Positions 23,300-35,398 of a stretch of DNA of 64,000 bases are shown here, piece by piece. Source of the DNA: Jacaranda mimosifolia (Eukaryota > Streptophyta > Magnoliopsida > Lamiales > Bignoniaceae); the NCBI GenBank assembly GCA_018894105.1, contig CM032120.1, positions 30,588,710 to 30,652,709 on the forward strand, in the 5' to 3' direction. The number at the start of each line of letters is the position of its first letter. Within the stretch, counting starts at the first letter, position 1. The notes under the pieces were generated by a model that worked only from the letters and a program-made list of their open reading frames with translations, had not been told where the DNA came from and made no database searches. Made by a program: the position numbers and the translations under genes.

Positions 23300-24565
23300 A
23301 AGACTCTATCAAGGGTTAGGATTTGCTCTACTACAAGGGATCAAGAAAACCTAGAGGTTTTAACATACTTCTTCCTTGAGTTAGAAGAATCTCCACTCAT
23401 TGGACTGCCAGTGATCATGTTTATCACACTCTTTCATGATATATTATCTCAACCTATTCTCAGTGCAGGTCTTCTTATCTCTGCTATTTCTTCTCCTTCT
23501 AATTAAAGTGATCGTGATTCCTTGATCTACACATACTTTTCCATGCCAGGTGTGACCTTTGAACCTTTCTTCAGTACAAACTCCTTGAAATGCCCTTCTC
23601 TGGTCAACCTCGCGACATTTCCTTTAGCTAGAAATAGTCCTCTGTGTCCTGACCCTGGTCCTTATGGAATTTATAATATCTATTTGCATTGCTCTTTTTT
23701 AGGGTAGGTCAAGTTTTCCTTATCTGTTGCAATAGATCTTTATGTTCGATCGTCATAAAAGGATTGCCCAACAACGTTGCGAGCGGGGTATAATTATTGA
23801 ACCTTCTAAACCTAGGTGATTGAGGTTGGACCCTATCTGAGTCATCTATGTCCTTTCCTTGGTAATTTTTCTTCGTGCCCCCAACATATTTTTCTCCATA
23901 CAGTATCCTTCATGAGATTGATCTCTTCCTCATGGATATACCTTTTCACCATTTGCATAAGTTATTTGACATTCTCTGGAGGCTCTTTGGCTAATATTGA
24001 TGCCACAAAGACATTCTTAAGACCATGAATAAGGATGCTAATTCCAGGACCTCATTGTTAATCTATTTATGAAGGCTCCGAGTGTTTCATTTTCTCTCTA
24101 GCTAATAGTGAAGATATAAGTATTTGATTTATTTGCTTCTTTTTTTTTCAACTTGGAAAGTGACCAGACTTTTCTACACAATTGATCATATGAAGAGATA
24201 GACGCTTTGGGCAAGGAGGTGAACCATTCCTGCACCCGACTATATAGAGTTATAATAAAGATTATGTTGTTCATGGCATAGATTTGACCATGTAGTTGTA
24301 TGATCTTCTCAAAGGATGTAAGGTGCTCCTATGAGTCCTTTCTCCTATCATACCATGGGAGATAAGGTATCTTAAATCCTAATAATAAGGTTTCAACTAA
24401 TATCTTCATGCTGACCAATGAATTTCTTTTTCGTAAGGCTGATTCCTTGATGACTCACTTTTTCATCTCCAACCTTCTACTGACCTGCACTACGTACTCA
24501 TTGAGGTCGTCAACCTTGGTTTTACCCTTTATGCATTGACCTTGAGGTAAATTGTTGTTTGCCAT
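23300..24565 (-). pseudogene. gypsy gag remnant
   Basis: From the ATG at 24,565 (MANNNLPQG) the minus strand encodes a broken gag. Readable landmarks are YDQLCRKVWS-type capsid residues near 24,180, AKEPPENVK and YIHEEEIN near 23,950, and a CCHC-like stretch (FHKDQGQDTED) near 23,640. Multiple stops. The plus-strand open frames here are shadows. Confidence 0.65.
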
Positions 24566-25375
24566 CTTTCTGCACCTAAGAATCGTGATGTCGAGGTTGG
24601 GGAGCCTAACTGTTTATTTCATTGAACTCACCAACTTGCTCTTGTCTATTATTAGGCATTGGCTTCGCTAGTTGCTCGATCGGGAACAATTATCTTAGGC
24701 ACATAGGGTTGGGCGCCATTGGAGCTAGTGGCATCACAAAGGACAAGTGGAGACTGTCCTGCTGCTCTTCCAACAATTTTTTCCCTAATGGGACATCCGC
24801 ACCAACTCCCCACTCGAGCTTACAAGAGGGGTGGATGGGGTCATTGGTGGACACTCAGTGAGGTTGTTTCGAGCATATTTATAGGTATCAATGTTCTTTG
24901 ATTCATCTTAGGAGTGTTCTCCATAGGGCGGTGTTATTTAAATGAGTTAAATTTAAAAATAGTCCCTTTGATCGAAGAAATTACTTATAAAGTGTCAATT
25001 ATCTAAATGTATTTGGACATTATTGAAAAGTTAGTGATGTTTATTTAAATCAACACTAATAGAACTTCACCAGAATCTTTTCTCCTTTATTTCACTTCAT
25101 GTAGAAAAACATATTAAGGAGGACTTTAATTTTTCTCTAAGAAAGTCCTTCAATACTTAAATTGGAATTAAGTTTAATTATTAAAAAGAGACTAAGATTT
25201 GCAAGAAAATAATTAGCATACCGAATTTAGGGTTTCAATGAAGTAGTTACAGATCATTACATTCTATGTCCTAGTGAACTTAATCTCCAAAGGCCTCCTG
25301 CCACTTGTTCTTCTAACTTGGATGAGCTTCCTAAGCCTGTTTGGAATAGGACATCACCCAACCTTAGGTTTCGAC
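24566..25375. other. flank of the gypsy remnant, no gene
   Basis: Bases 24,566-24,860 may be untranslated leader of the gypsy remnant; the rest is AT-rich DNA without a recognisable gene. No LTR pair could be identified. Confidence 0.4.
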
Positions 25376-25748
25376 TACGGATGTAAACGAGTTAAGCCGG
25401 GTTGCCAGCCTCATGGGCTGAGCTTGAGCTGTTTCGAGCTCGAGTCGAGCTAAATTAAGCTCGAGCTCTAATTCAAGCTAATTTCGAGTTGTCTATATCT
25501 ACACTCGAAGCTCGAGAGCTAGTATATAATTAAATATTATTTTTATTCTATTAATAAATATAAATTATATTACTACTTTTTTTTTTATTTGAGTTCGAGC
25601 TTAAATCCGTGCTCGAGTATGTAGTTATTTATAATTTATTTATCAATTTGAACCTTATCAAGTCGAACTGAGTTTGAGCCTTAAAATTTTAAGCACGTCA
25701 AGGTCAAACTCAAAAATTTTACCCAAACTCAATTCGATTACACCCCTA
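25376..25748. mobile_element. short hAT-like element (373 bp)
   Basis: Left end TACGGATGTAAACGAG and right end ...TCGATTACACCCCTA are inverted. The interior is rich in GAGCTCGAG and TCGAGC motifs. The flanks GTTTCGAC and GTTCCCAC agree at six of eight positions, a worn 8-bp duplication. Confidence 0.7.
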
Positions 25749-27299
25749 GTTCCCACCCATGTTGGTATATCTAACAAATATTCCTCATCCGGGATCTTGT
25801 GGCCAGTTCTTACTTGTTTAGTTATTTTCTCGACTTAGGTCGATTTGATTAGGCCAGACCAATAATATTAACAATTCATAAGACGTGTAAACTTAGTTCA
25901 ACTTATGAATCGAACCTTCTAGTACGTCATAGGCCTACTAGGCTCCTCCAGTATCAGTTCTAGCATGTCAGGAACCCAAAATTTATATCTGGATCACCAA
26001 TTAGATTCATAACTTTTCAGCATTTTAACTCTAATTCATAATTGAAGTTCTCTTTAGAAAATAGATTTTTTTTACATGATAATTTCACTCATGTTCTTTA
26101 CTTTGAACGCCATCAGAATATGATAAACATAGACTTGTTTTTATATCTAATGGATCCAATCTCAACAAATGATAAATTCATAATTTTTTTGGAGAACTAA
26201 ATAATTCAAAATACAAATAAAAAAGGGAAAATAATGGGAAATGGAAAGTCCACTAAGGCTAATCACCAAGAACCCAACTACACTTAAAATACACTTATCC
26301 TATATGCAAAGTACAACCTAACCTATTTAAGACATTTCACATCTTTTGAGGGTATGACACAATTCACCCACTACCCTAAACTCGATTATAAATTGTTATA
26401 TCACTGTTGGATGAAATTGATTTGAACATAAAAGGTTTTAGTCGAAAATTCTCTATCTTTTAATTTAATAAATTGAATCCATCTCTTATGTCAAGTACAT
26501 GGTAGAAGAAGAATTGATATTTTTGTCCCTATTATGATTTTAGACCTCTTCAATACTTTTAATTTGTCTACCACAAAAATAAAATAAACAATGACATTTC
26601 TCTCATCATCTAAAATGTCTCCATCTTAAATTTCCTAACCTCACACCTTGACAAATTGCAGAAAATGATCAGCCAAGATGAACCCTAGGTGGGGGCACAA
26701 TCAAGATTTTCTTGTCAATTTTGGAATTCGGAAAGTCTTGTACCACAAAGTCAAGGAACCTCATCTCAATCCACAAGCCTGCACTGATTGAGGATGATGC
26801 ATCTAACTTCTAACATCTAACATCTAACATCTAACATGTACGTAGCACAAGATAAGATACGGGATCGGAAAAGTGGGTCTAAAACATCCAATGATCTCTT
26901 GCTTTCCACGTGGACCCTCCCATCAATCAGATAGTGATTTTGATGCACTAGGGGAAGGGAACAACCCCACCACCAGCACCTCCTCCTCCTCCTCCTCCTC
27001 CTCCTCCTCCTTTGTTTGTAATAGGTGAAAGTGAAAGGACAATTTGAAGGGTGGTGATCTGATTTCATCTCATCCACCCGAATTGAGGCAAGTATTTGGG
27101 AATTTGTGGGTCCCTCATCATTCAACCGATTACATAAAGTGATTCAACGTTGTACAGGTGAGGTGTGTTGTGTAGTTCACGTGCACGTATGCAGATCAGT
27201 GATCGCGCGACCCCTTGTTTACGTGTATAAGTGCATGTACTTGATTGAGATGTATAGATGTGACGCTATATAGTTTGCCATTATTAGGCTAATATCTCA
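25749..27299. other. gene-free stretch with a (CTC)n microsatellite
   Basis: No supportable gene. Bases 26,981-27,011 are about ten CTC repeats, which cause an arginine-rich open frame on the minus strand that I reject. Four CATCTAA-like repeats lie at 26,809-26,836. The stretch 25,749-26,000 might be an old LTR piece but lacks a partner. Confidence 0.5.
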
Positions 27300-28067
27300 C
27301 CATTTTGCTGAGTGGATTTGAGCTCAATGTAACTGAGTCAACTAAACCTCACATGGTTAGTCATCTTTGAATTTGAATTTATCATAAATTCATGTTTAAA
27401 TTCAACTTGAAATTTTATAGAATTTTTTATTAATTAATATCATATTCAAATTTAATAATAATTTAAAATTTGATAAAAAAATTTAACCTAATTTAATATT
27501 TTTCTTTTTCTTTCTTTTGAATAATATAAAAAAAATATTGTATTTACAAATAAATTTACATAAAATTTGAGCTTTTAACAACTTTTCATTATATATTAGC
27601 CCAAAAGTTAAATATTTGAAGAATAAACCCATATTCACATTATATTAGTTCATTATTCATAGGTAAAATATTATATATTATATTTGATATGTTTTTTTTT
27701 TTTTTTTAAATATCACTCTTATTTTTGGATTAAGGCTCAATATTAATAGCACAATATAGATATTAATATAGATATTAGACGAATATAATATATAAATATT
27801 ATTTAATTTTTTTTTATAAATATTATATATAAGAGTATTTATTTAATAAAAATGATTAGGTTCGAATTTGAACTTTTAACGGATCGAATTGCTTAATTTC
27901 ATATTTAATTCATTTTTTTGTATTATGGATATTTATAATTGATCTAATTCATTTTTTCGTATTATGGATATTTATAATCGAATATAATCCATTGAATATT
28001 TTAATCAATTAAAAATTTTAAAATTCAAATCGAATTCGAATTAAAATTCAATCCATTGGCAGCCCTA
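27300..28067 (+). mobile_element. hAT-like element, same family as 38,949-39,591
   Basis: The right end ...CCATTGGCAGCCCTA is clear. The interior from about 27,490 (TATTGTATTTACAAATAAAT, then CAACTTTTCATTATATATTA) aligns in the same order with 39,120-39,300. The left end is worn; I place it at 27,300 because ATATCTCA (27,292-27,299) matches AAATCTCA (28,068-28,075) at seven of eight positions. Confidence 0.65.
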
Positions 28068-29040
28068 AAATCTCAACCTTATAATCTACATCTTTAATGT
28101 CAATTGAAATATGGTATTTTATTTTGATGGATTTAAATTTATTTGAATCAAAACCAAATTTCACATCCAGGTTTAGATCAAATCAACCTAAATAACTATA
28201 CTAAATATTACTTTAAATTATAATATTGAGGTGATGATAGATAACGTTGTGATCTATATAGGCAAAAAAAAAAAAAAAAAATTGCAACTTCACATATGAA
28301 AAAGAAATAGTATTATTAATATAATTCATTTATACCCAAGATTTGTGAAAAGTTCGTACAATTCTACGAGATCAGATCATCAAATTAAATCCATTGTTAT
28401 TTTTTAATTAATGTTTCTGATGCAATTTGAATTTTGTTCAGATCCTTAGCTAATCAAATGCTAATTTCTTGCACCCAAAAAAAAAAAAAAAAAGCCAATT
28501 TCTTGCATATTAATTTATTTATTGACATCCTATGTTGTGTGCTTAAATTGCCGCCAATATCGTCAAAATAGCAACTCATTTGATCTTTCATATGTTTCAA
28601 CTTCGAAAAAAATGAGAAAAAACACCCAATACTACTAAGACTTAGATCAAGTGACAGAACGGAGGCTTTAAAATTTATCTTTGATTCACACTCACCATGT
28701 ATGAATATCTCTCTACATCCACTACTAATTATTAAGAATAGATATTTATAAATTATTATTAATAATTGATAACTCATTGTTGACTAACGTATGGTGATAG
28801 ACGCATTTGATCACTTTATCACAAAATAACAAAAACAGAGCATCTAAAAATGAAATTTCTAAGGCATAGAATTCTGCTAGTCTGCTATAAAATCTTCTCA
28901 ACTCTTTACTTTTGCTACATATCTTATTTTTCCTTTTAATCTTAAATTTTAACAAGAAAGACACTAAAAAAACATTTTCATCAATTCAAATGACAATACC
29001 TAATGCATTTATTATTTGATCATTTTTCTTTTCTTATTAG
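28068..29040. other. AT-rich gene-free stretch with poly-A runs
   Basis: Homopolymer A runs at about 28,265-28,281 and 28,478-28,493. No domain-bearing frame; the minus-strand frames here have no recognisable features. Confidence 0.5.
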
Positions 29041-29577
29041 TAGGAATGGTAATGGGGTGGGCCAAAATCCGAACATGGACTCAACCTATCCCGAACAGGA
29101 TAGGTTTGAATGACTTAACGAGTTATGGGTCAAGGTTTTCAAAAAAGTAAAGGATTTGGGGCGGGGCATGGATTTTACCTAACCCACCTCATATAAAATA
29201 TACATACAATAATTTAGTTGATAATTCAATGACTTATCCAACTATACTTGTGAAGAGGAAGATATTGAAGAATGTGGGAAGACAAATTCTTAACTTAGTT
29301 TGTTTCTTTTCATTTAATGTATTTGAATAATATTTAGTAAGATTTGAAATTTGTTGGTGTATTCCTAACTTGTTTGGTTTGAAGTTGTATAAAATGTATT
29401 TGGCATGAATTATGTTGTGTTTAGATTACTAATTCAAATTAGTAGCTATGTTTAATTGTTAGAAAATAATGTATTTTGTTTATTCATTTATTTATTTATT
29501 TTTACTTCAGATGATTGATATGGAGTCTGATAGAGTGGGGTAAGGATTGAGCCAAACCCGTCCCATTTCTATTCCTA
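29041..29577. mobile_element. short TIR element, hAT-like
   Basis: Left TAGGAATGGTAATGGGGTGG and right CCCGTCCCATTTCTATTCCTA are inverted repeats over about 20 bp with a few mismatches. 537 bp, no coding sequence. The flanks CTTATTAG and CTCATTTA match only partly. Confidence 0.6.
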
Positions 29578-30355
29578 CTCATTTAGCACATCATACAATT
29601 CCCCATTCATAAATCATTGTTAGGCCCAATAAGTTACTTGTACCCACACAAGTCCAACAATATGTGTCCATCAAGGTATAAGAACACCTTAGTATGCTCT
29701 ACCATAAAATTATAATTCCCAAGGTCATGCTCATAAGTATGTTTTTTCATTCATTTTGAATGTTCAAAATCAATTGAAAGAGTGGTTTTCGATTTTTTCT
29801 CTATACAAATCACGTTAAAATCGAATTCTCATATGACTTTTTCTCTATCTGGAAGTCATATTTCAGACCAATTCTCATATCCATATATGATAAGTGAATA
29901 TTCTAAGTTCTATTTAGATCATATTTTTATTAAATATTATCATATGTTTATTTCAAGGAAACAGTCTTAATTTTCAATTGGAGAACTTCTAAACTCGAAC
30001 ATAAATTATGATCTAGAATGCAGAGCAGAATCCTAAGTTTCAAATGACTTGCACTGTGTAAAATGATTTCAATATTTGGGGGGAAAAAAGAAAAAAGAAA
30101 GAAAAAAAAAAGGTTTCTTTCTTTCCATGTAGCTGTTGCTTGCTGGTCTGGCTGAATAAATTCATAGACAAAATCTTGTACCGGCCGCATTCTACTTACA
30201 CAAATTGAAATGCTTTATTTTTGCAGAAAAAAACTTGCTTCAATTGTCAACCATGACACGCTAGTAATGCTACAACCTGAAGTAATGATTGAGGAGCAAA
30301 GCATAAAAACAACCTGAAAACATGGACTGACAGCTACAAGTGGTAATACTATATA

Positions 30356-30403
<48 letters not shown>

Positions 30404-31009
30404 TATTTTTATATAATTTAAAAAAGAAAAAAAAAAAAAAAAAGAGGAAAAAAGACCCACCAAACTACTTCCAAAATCAGCCAGATGTGCAGACAAAAAA
30501 CATGGTTTTCATGATAGTTGTACCTGTACAAGTTGGTTAAAATTGACCAGAGGAGATGCCATTTCCAGGGAAGTAAATATAGGGCCTGAAGCACAGATAT
30601 GGGAAGGACAGAGGATAATGTAGATTATTCAAAGTGGGCCCCCATCGGTTTGATGGTAGTGGACTGGTGGGCTTTTCTTCAGATAATTTAATCCCCTTCT
30701 TGGCTGTGGAGCCTTATTAATTGTACCAAGCATGAACAAGTGCTTTCTCGATGCTAACAGTACCCGCACCACTCCATCATCCTTGCCTCCCTGCACTCTG
30801 CACATGGTCACTAGAAAATATGCAACCTGGTCTGACAATTCATATTCACTACCAAACCTCAACTTTGTGGCTAAAATTTATTTATAAAGGAAAAAAAAAT
30901 GAAGAGCTAGGAATTTTAATGTTGGGGTGTGAGATAAATTTTTATAAAATATGGAGAGCAACTTTGTTATTTTTAAGGAAATTTTAGATTTCAATGAATA
31001 TATATATAC
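29578..31009. other. gene-poor stretch with CA and A microsatellites
   Basis: (CA)n at about 30,359-30,391 followed by (TA)n, and an A-rich run at 30,423-30,442. Short minus-strand open stretches at 30,113-30,190 and 30,560-30,862 look more protein-like than their surroundings but lack convincing splice sites or domains. No gene is called. Confidence 0.4.
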
Positions 31010-31452
31010 TGTTGTAATTCAGAAGGATCTATTATAAAAATTATGAAATAATAATAAAGTAATTCAATAAAAACTGACAACAATATTTAACGTGGTTCGG
31101 TGATGTGTCTAATCCGCATGACAAAGAAAGGATCTTATTGATTTCAAATTAAGATTATAAATACAACTTTGATGCTTACAAATCTCACGAGAACATTCAA
31201 CACCTTCGTTCTAAACTTCATCTCGAGAAATTATCTCAAAAGCAATATAGAATCACTCGTGTATAGTCTGTCCTATTCAACCTGGAAGAAAACGATGTTT
31301 AAATACCCAAATGATAGCCAAATAGGCCATGGGCATATGCACGGCGCCGCAGCGCCAGCTACTGAATGCCTGTCCAGTTTTCGTGTTTGCCGTTTCTCAC
31401 CGTTTCTTCTATTTCTCGCATTTGTGGCTTAGATTTCACGGTAAAATCAACA
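31010..31452 (-). repeat. left (3') LTR of the copia element, 443 bp
   Basis: Starts TGTTGTAATTCAG and ends GTAAAATCAACA. The adjoining ATTTTCCACCTT at 31,453-31,464 is the polypurine tract on the minus strand. Confidence 0.9.
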
Positions 31453-31516
31453 ATTTTCCACCTTAACTTGAAATTCTCCATCCTTTTTCTTTGTCCCTGT
31501 CCCCTAAAAGGGCCAT

Positions 31517-32353
31517 TCATCTGAGTCTGCAAATGCTAATCAAATTCAAGCAATACTCGAATTTGATTCCTAGAACAGTCTTAGTTAACATGTCTGTCAT
31601 ATTGTCCTTAGTCCCAACTTTGTCAACCAAAATGACACCTTGAGGCACCATATCCCGAACAAAGTGATATCTCACATCAATGTGCTTTATTCTCTCATGG
31701 AATGCTTGATTTTTTGACAAGTGTATGACACTCTGACTATCACAAAATACTGTAGTAATATCAGAATCCATACCTATATCCTCAATTAGCCCCTTTAGCC
31801 AAATGCCTTCCTTCACTCCTTCAGTCAAAGCTATGTACTCAGTTTTTGCTATGGACAATACAATTGATGACTGCAAAGTTGCCTCCCAGCTAACCGTACA
31901 ACTCGAAACACAAAACATATATCTAGTCATGGACCTTCTACTGTCCAAATCTCTAACATAATCTACATCCACGTAGCTAATAATTCTAGCAGTAGAGTTC
32001 AATTGACTATACTTCAAACATCTATCTGCAGAACCTCTTAGATACCTCAAGATCCATTTCATAGCTTGCCAATGAGTCTTTTTTGGCTTGTGTATGTACC
32101 TACTCACAATACTAACTGCATGTGAAATATCTAGCCTAGTGCACACAATGACGTTCATCAAGCTACCCACTGCACTAGCATATAACATATTAGACATGTG
32201 CTCCACCTCTTCCTTAGTACTCAGTGATAGATTTGATGAGAGCCTGAAATGAGCTGAAAGTGGCATACTAACTGGCTTGGACTTGTCCATCCCAAATCGC
32301 TCAAGTACTTTCTCAATATAATGTTGTTGAGACAAAGTACAATAATCTTGCAT
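31517..32353 (-). pseudogene. copia RT C-terminal end and RNase H
   Basis: 278 residues begin with LSQQHYIEKVLERFGM, the RT connection of copia elements, then YASAVGSLMN and PKKTHWQAMKWILRYLRGS. RNase H follows: YVDVDYVRDLDSRRS in place of the usual ADSDWAGD, KTEYIALTEGVKEGIWLKGL, FCDSQSVIHLSKN and HIDVRYHFVRD. The changes in the first motif, and the missing RT body upstream, make it nonfunctional, although this stretch has no internal stop. RNase H would remove the RNA strand during reverse transcription. Confidence 0.9.
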
Positions 32354-32728
32354 GTCTATCCTGAATGATCTCCATGCTTAACATTTTTTTTGCTCCATCT
32401 CTTCACTCATAGCTGCTACCCATTTATCAGAATTTGGGTGAGAAATGACCTTGTATATGACTAGATTATCACCCACAAACTCCTTGATCGAACCTCAAGC
32501 ATAAGCAACTAGATCTGAATATGCAAACTATTGCGGTCGTTTGATTTGCCTCCTCTCTCTATCGCAAGCCAAACGATAGTTCTGTAATGAATCATTTTCC
32601 TACTGTTGATTAGGTAATAATGCGCTCTCACTAGCTTCATCTACCACTTTCTGTTTTCCCTTTGAAACTTGTAGAGTATCGATTTCAAACTCTATGTTCT
32701 CTTTAATGTCCTGTTGACTACTTTCACC

Positions 32729-33592
32729 CTACTTTACCTTTTTCATCATAGCAGACTCATCAAATGCCATGTCCCTACTGATAATCACTTTGGAACTCTT
32801 GTCATCATTACACCTCAAATGATAACCTTTGACTTTATCTGCATAGCCTAGGAATATGCAATTTTTAGCCCTCGGTTCAAGCTTACCATCCCGGATATGA
32901 ACATAGGCTGGACACCTAAATACTCTCAGATTTGAGTAATCAGCAAGAGACCCAGACCGAATTTTTATTGGTGTCTTGAAGCCTAAAGCAGTCGATAGTG
33001 ACCTATTCACCAAATAACAAGCAGTGTTAATTGTTTCTGCCTAAAAATTCTTAGACAATCCGGCGTTAAAGAGCATGCATTTAGCTCTCTCCAAGATAGT
33101 CCTGTTCATCTGTTCTACAACTCCATTCTGCTGTGGTGTATGTACAACTGTGTGATACCTCACAATTCCTTCCTTATCACATAATTCTTGAAATTTCTTG
33201 TTGCAGAACTCTAATCTATTGTCAGTCCTCAAGCGCTTGATCTCTTTTCCTATTTGCTTCTCGATCAAAGTCTTCCATTGCTTGAAGTTGACAAATACCT
33301 CATCCTTAAACTTTAGCATGTACACCCATACTTTTTGTGAGAAGTCATCAATGAATGTTAGCATGTACCTAGCACCTCCCTTTAAAGGAACTTGATAAGG
33401 CTCCCAAAGATCTGAGTGAATGTAATCCAAGGTGCCCTTTGTCCTATGAACTGTAGTAATGAACTTCACCCTGTGTTGCTTGCCAAGCACATACTGCTCG
33501 CAGAAATCCAGCTCTCCAGTCTTCTCTCCACAGAGCAAACCTCGTTTGCTTAGTTTTGACATCCCCCTATCACTCATATGCCCAAGCCGCAT
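32729..33592 (-). pseudogene. copia integrase, catalytic triad retained
   Basis: The 183-residue stretch at 33,041-33,592 starts MRLGHMSDRG (end of the HHCC region; the second cysteine is replaced in CEQYVLGKQ) and carries the DDE triad: HSDLWEP, RLRTDNRLEF and QQNGVVEQMNRT. The C-terminal region at 32,729-33,013 (LADYSNLRVFRCPAYVHI, IFLGYADKVKGYHL, ISRDMAFDES) follows after a stop. The fold and triad are preserved, but the frame is broken at 33,013-33,041 and the zinc site is damaged. Confidence 0.88.
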
Positions 33593-34155
33593 ATGCTACA
33601 ATCTTGTAGTATCATTGACTGATGAAGAAACTGTTGTAGTACCAGAAACTATGCTGCCCTACAATATATAAAGGTCATTCCGCTTGTCTCCCTTCATGAT
33701 AATCAATGCACCTTTGGAAACCCACAAAACTCCATCTCGAGCTTTGTACTCATAGTCATTCTTGTCCAAAATACCCAGCGAAATCAAATTTTTCTTTAGA
33801 TTTGGAACATGACGCACATTTGTTAGGTCTTTACTATGCCGTTGTGCATTCTGATACTAATTGAGCCAATTCCTACAACTCTGCATGGAGCATCATTTTC
33901 CATAAGCACTTTACCACCATTGTATTTCTTATAGGTGGTAAACTAATCTTCTTGTGGGCACATGTGGTAGGAACAACTACTATCTAAAATCTACTCCGAA
34001 CTTAGTAAACTCTCAGTAATGTTGAGAACAAACCTACCATCAAACTCATCCTCAACAATTTATGCGACATCATCCCATTTTTTATCAGAAGTTTCACCTG
34101 CATCATTCGGCTTTCCTCATTCCAGACAATTTCATTTCCAGTGTCCCTTTCTACC
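33593..34155 (-). pseudogene. worn copia protease and GAG-pre-integrase segment
   Basis: Between gag and integrase the minus strand holds fragments such as ARDGVLWVSKGALIIMKGDK near 33,700, typical of the stretch before the integrase zinc site. A degraded CCHC knuckle (CFKCGRKGHWK) ends gag near 34,140. The protease active site (normally DSG/DTG with CSxHM) near 33,980 is interrupted by stops. Confidence 0.6.
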
Positions 34156-34848
34156 TCACTTAAAACACTTGTCGCCTGTTCTAGGTTTGGTTCGGGACTT
34201 CGATCGGCCTCTACTCCTTCTCCTTTCTCTCGGTCTCCCGTTCGCCACCAATCTTTTCCCACTTTCACTATCGTTACTACCTAAGGCATATTTTCTAAAT
34301 TCGTTGGAATTCAATGAGACCTTCACATCCTCCATTGAAATTTTATCTCTCCCATACAGTAAAGTAATAACCAGGTGCTCAAAGGATTTGGGAAGAGAAC
34401 ACAAGAGAATTAATGCTTGATCTTCATCTTCAATTTTTACATATATAATAGCGAGATTTAGAATCACCTCATTGAAATAATCAATGTGTTGAGTGATAGA
34501 TGTATCTTCTTTCATTCTCAATGTGTATAATTGTTATTTCAAATACAACTAATTTGTCTGGGACTTTGTCATATAGAGACTCTCCAGATTCGTCCACAAT
34601 TCTGTTGGTGTACTTTCCATGGTGACCTCTCTTACTATGTTATTTGCCAATAATAATACCAGAGTACCGTAAGCCTTCGCTATAAACTTGTCCTTCTCCT
34701 TATCTGTCAGCGTCTCTAGCAAGAAATCTCTACCCTTTAACGCTCTCTGTAAACCTTGTTGACACAGGAGGGCGTGTATCTTCATCTTCTACAGCCCAAA
34801 GTCGTTCTTCCCATTGAATTTCTCTATCTCGTACTTCGTGGCTGACAT
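34156..34848 (-). pseudogene. copia gag (UBN2 type)
   Basis: An ATG at 34,848 opens MSATKYEIEKFNGKN-like residues, broken by a stop, then MKIHALLCQQGLQRALKG and TPTELWTNLESLYMTKS (34,549-34,785). The second half at 34,156-34,521 has ITQHIDYFNEVILNLA and LPKSFEHLVITLLYGR, the conserved UBN2 region, followed by an Arg/Ser-rich tail before the zinc knuckle. Broken at about 34,530 and upstream of 34,785. Confidence 0.8.
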
Positions 34849-34861
34849 CTGATCCAACCTA

Positions 34862-34873
34862 GCTCTGATATTA
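34862..34873 (-). other. copia primer-binding site
   Basis: The plus strand reads GCTCTGATATTA; on the minus strand TAATATCAGAGC matches most of the initiator tRNA-Met complement TGGTATCAGAGC. It lies next to the right LTR. Confidence 0.75.
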
Positions 34874-34876
34874 ATT

Positions 34877-35393
34877 TGTTGTAACTTAGGAGGATTTATT
34901 ATGAAAACTATGAAATAACAGTAAAGTAATTCAACGAAAACTGACAAGAAGATTTAATGCGGTTCAACGATGTACCTAATTCACCCGACAAAGAAAGGAT
35001 CTTATTGATTTCAAATCAAGATTATAAGTACAACTTTGAGTCCCCCAAATCTCACGAGAACATCCAACACCCTTGTTCTAAATTCCGTCTCAAGAAAATA
35101 TCTCAAAAGCAGCATAAAATTAATCGTGTATAGTCTTCCCATTCAACTTGGAAGAAAATGGGGTTTAAATTCTGAAACAATAGCCAAACAGGCCATGGTC
35201 ATGGGTGTGGCATAGCGACACTGGCTTTCTGGCGCCGCGGCATTGGATCGTTGAATGCCCTGGAGCCACAATGTTAGTTTTCGGCGCCGCGACGCCGGCT
35301 GATGAATGCTTGTCCAGTTTCCGCACCTGCTTTTTCGCATCGTTTCTTTCGTTTCTCACCATTTGCAGCTTAAATTTTAAGACAAAATCAACA
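34877..35393 (-). repeat. right (5') LTR of the copia element, 517 bp
   Basis: Starts TGTTGTAACTTAGG and ends AAAATCAACA. It is 74 bp longer than the left LTR because of an extra GC-rich segment containing a second GGCGCCGCG motif near 35,231-35,292. Confidence 0.88.
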
Positions 35394-35398
35394 TATAC

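Larger units (their letters stand above)
22100..24565 (-). mobile_element. Ty3/gypsy (Tat-like) gag-protease-RT remnant
   Basis: On the minus strand the order is gag (from an ATG at 24,565), protease-linked region, then RT ending near 22,170. No LTRs, RNase H or integrase were recognised. The protein order and wording match the intact relative at 41,783-52,495, so the same broad lineage is likely. It has many stops and frame changes and is clearly older than that copy. Confidence 0.75.
31005..35398 (-). mobile_element. Ty1/copia element, complete ends, internal RT deletion
   Basis: The element proper is 31,010-35,393 (4,384 bp), flanked by TATAC on both sides (31,005-31,009 and 35,394-35,398). 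LTRs are TGTTGTAA...CAACA. Read on the minus strand it holds PBS, gag, worn protease, integrase, then the end of RT with RNase H. Most of RT between the integrase linker and the RT connection is missing (near 32,354-32,430). LTRs differ by many substitutions and a 74-bp length difference, so it is not recent. It inserted into a TA-rich microsatellite. Confidence 0.9.

Noticed and set aside
23255..24861. Several plus-strand frames of 60-83 residues
   Set aside because: Antisense shadows of the minus-strand gypsy gag remnant.
25749..26000. Possible LTR of the gypsy remnant
   Set aside because: No second copy, no TG...CA pair with duplication and no adjacent primer-binding site.
26817..27125. 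Arginine-rich 102-residue minus-strand frame
   Set aside because: Caused by the (CTC)n microsatellite; no other feature.
29948..30862. Possible minus-strand exons (for example DFVYEFIQPDQQA near 30,150)
   Set aside because: Protein-like wording, but no matching splice sites, no consistent frame and interruption by CA and A microsatellites.
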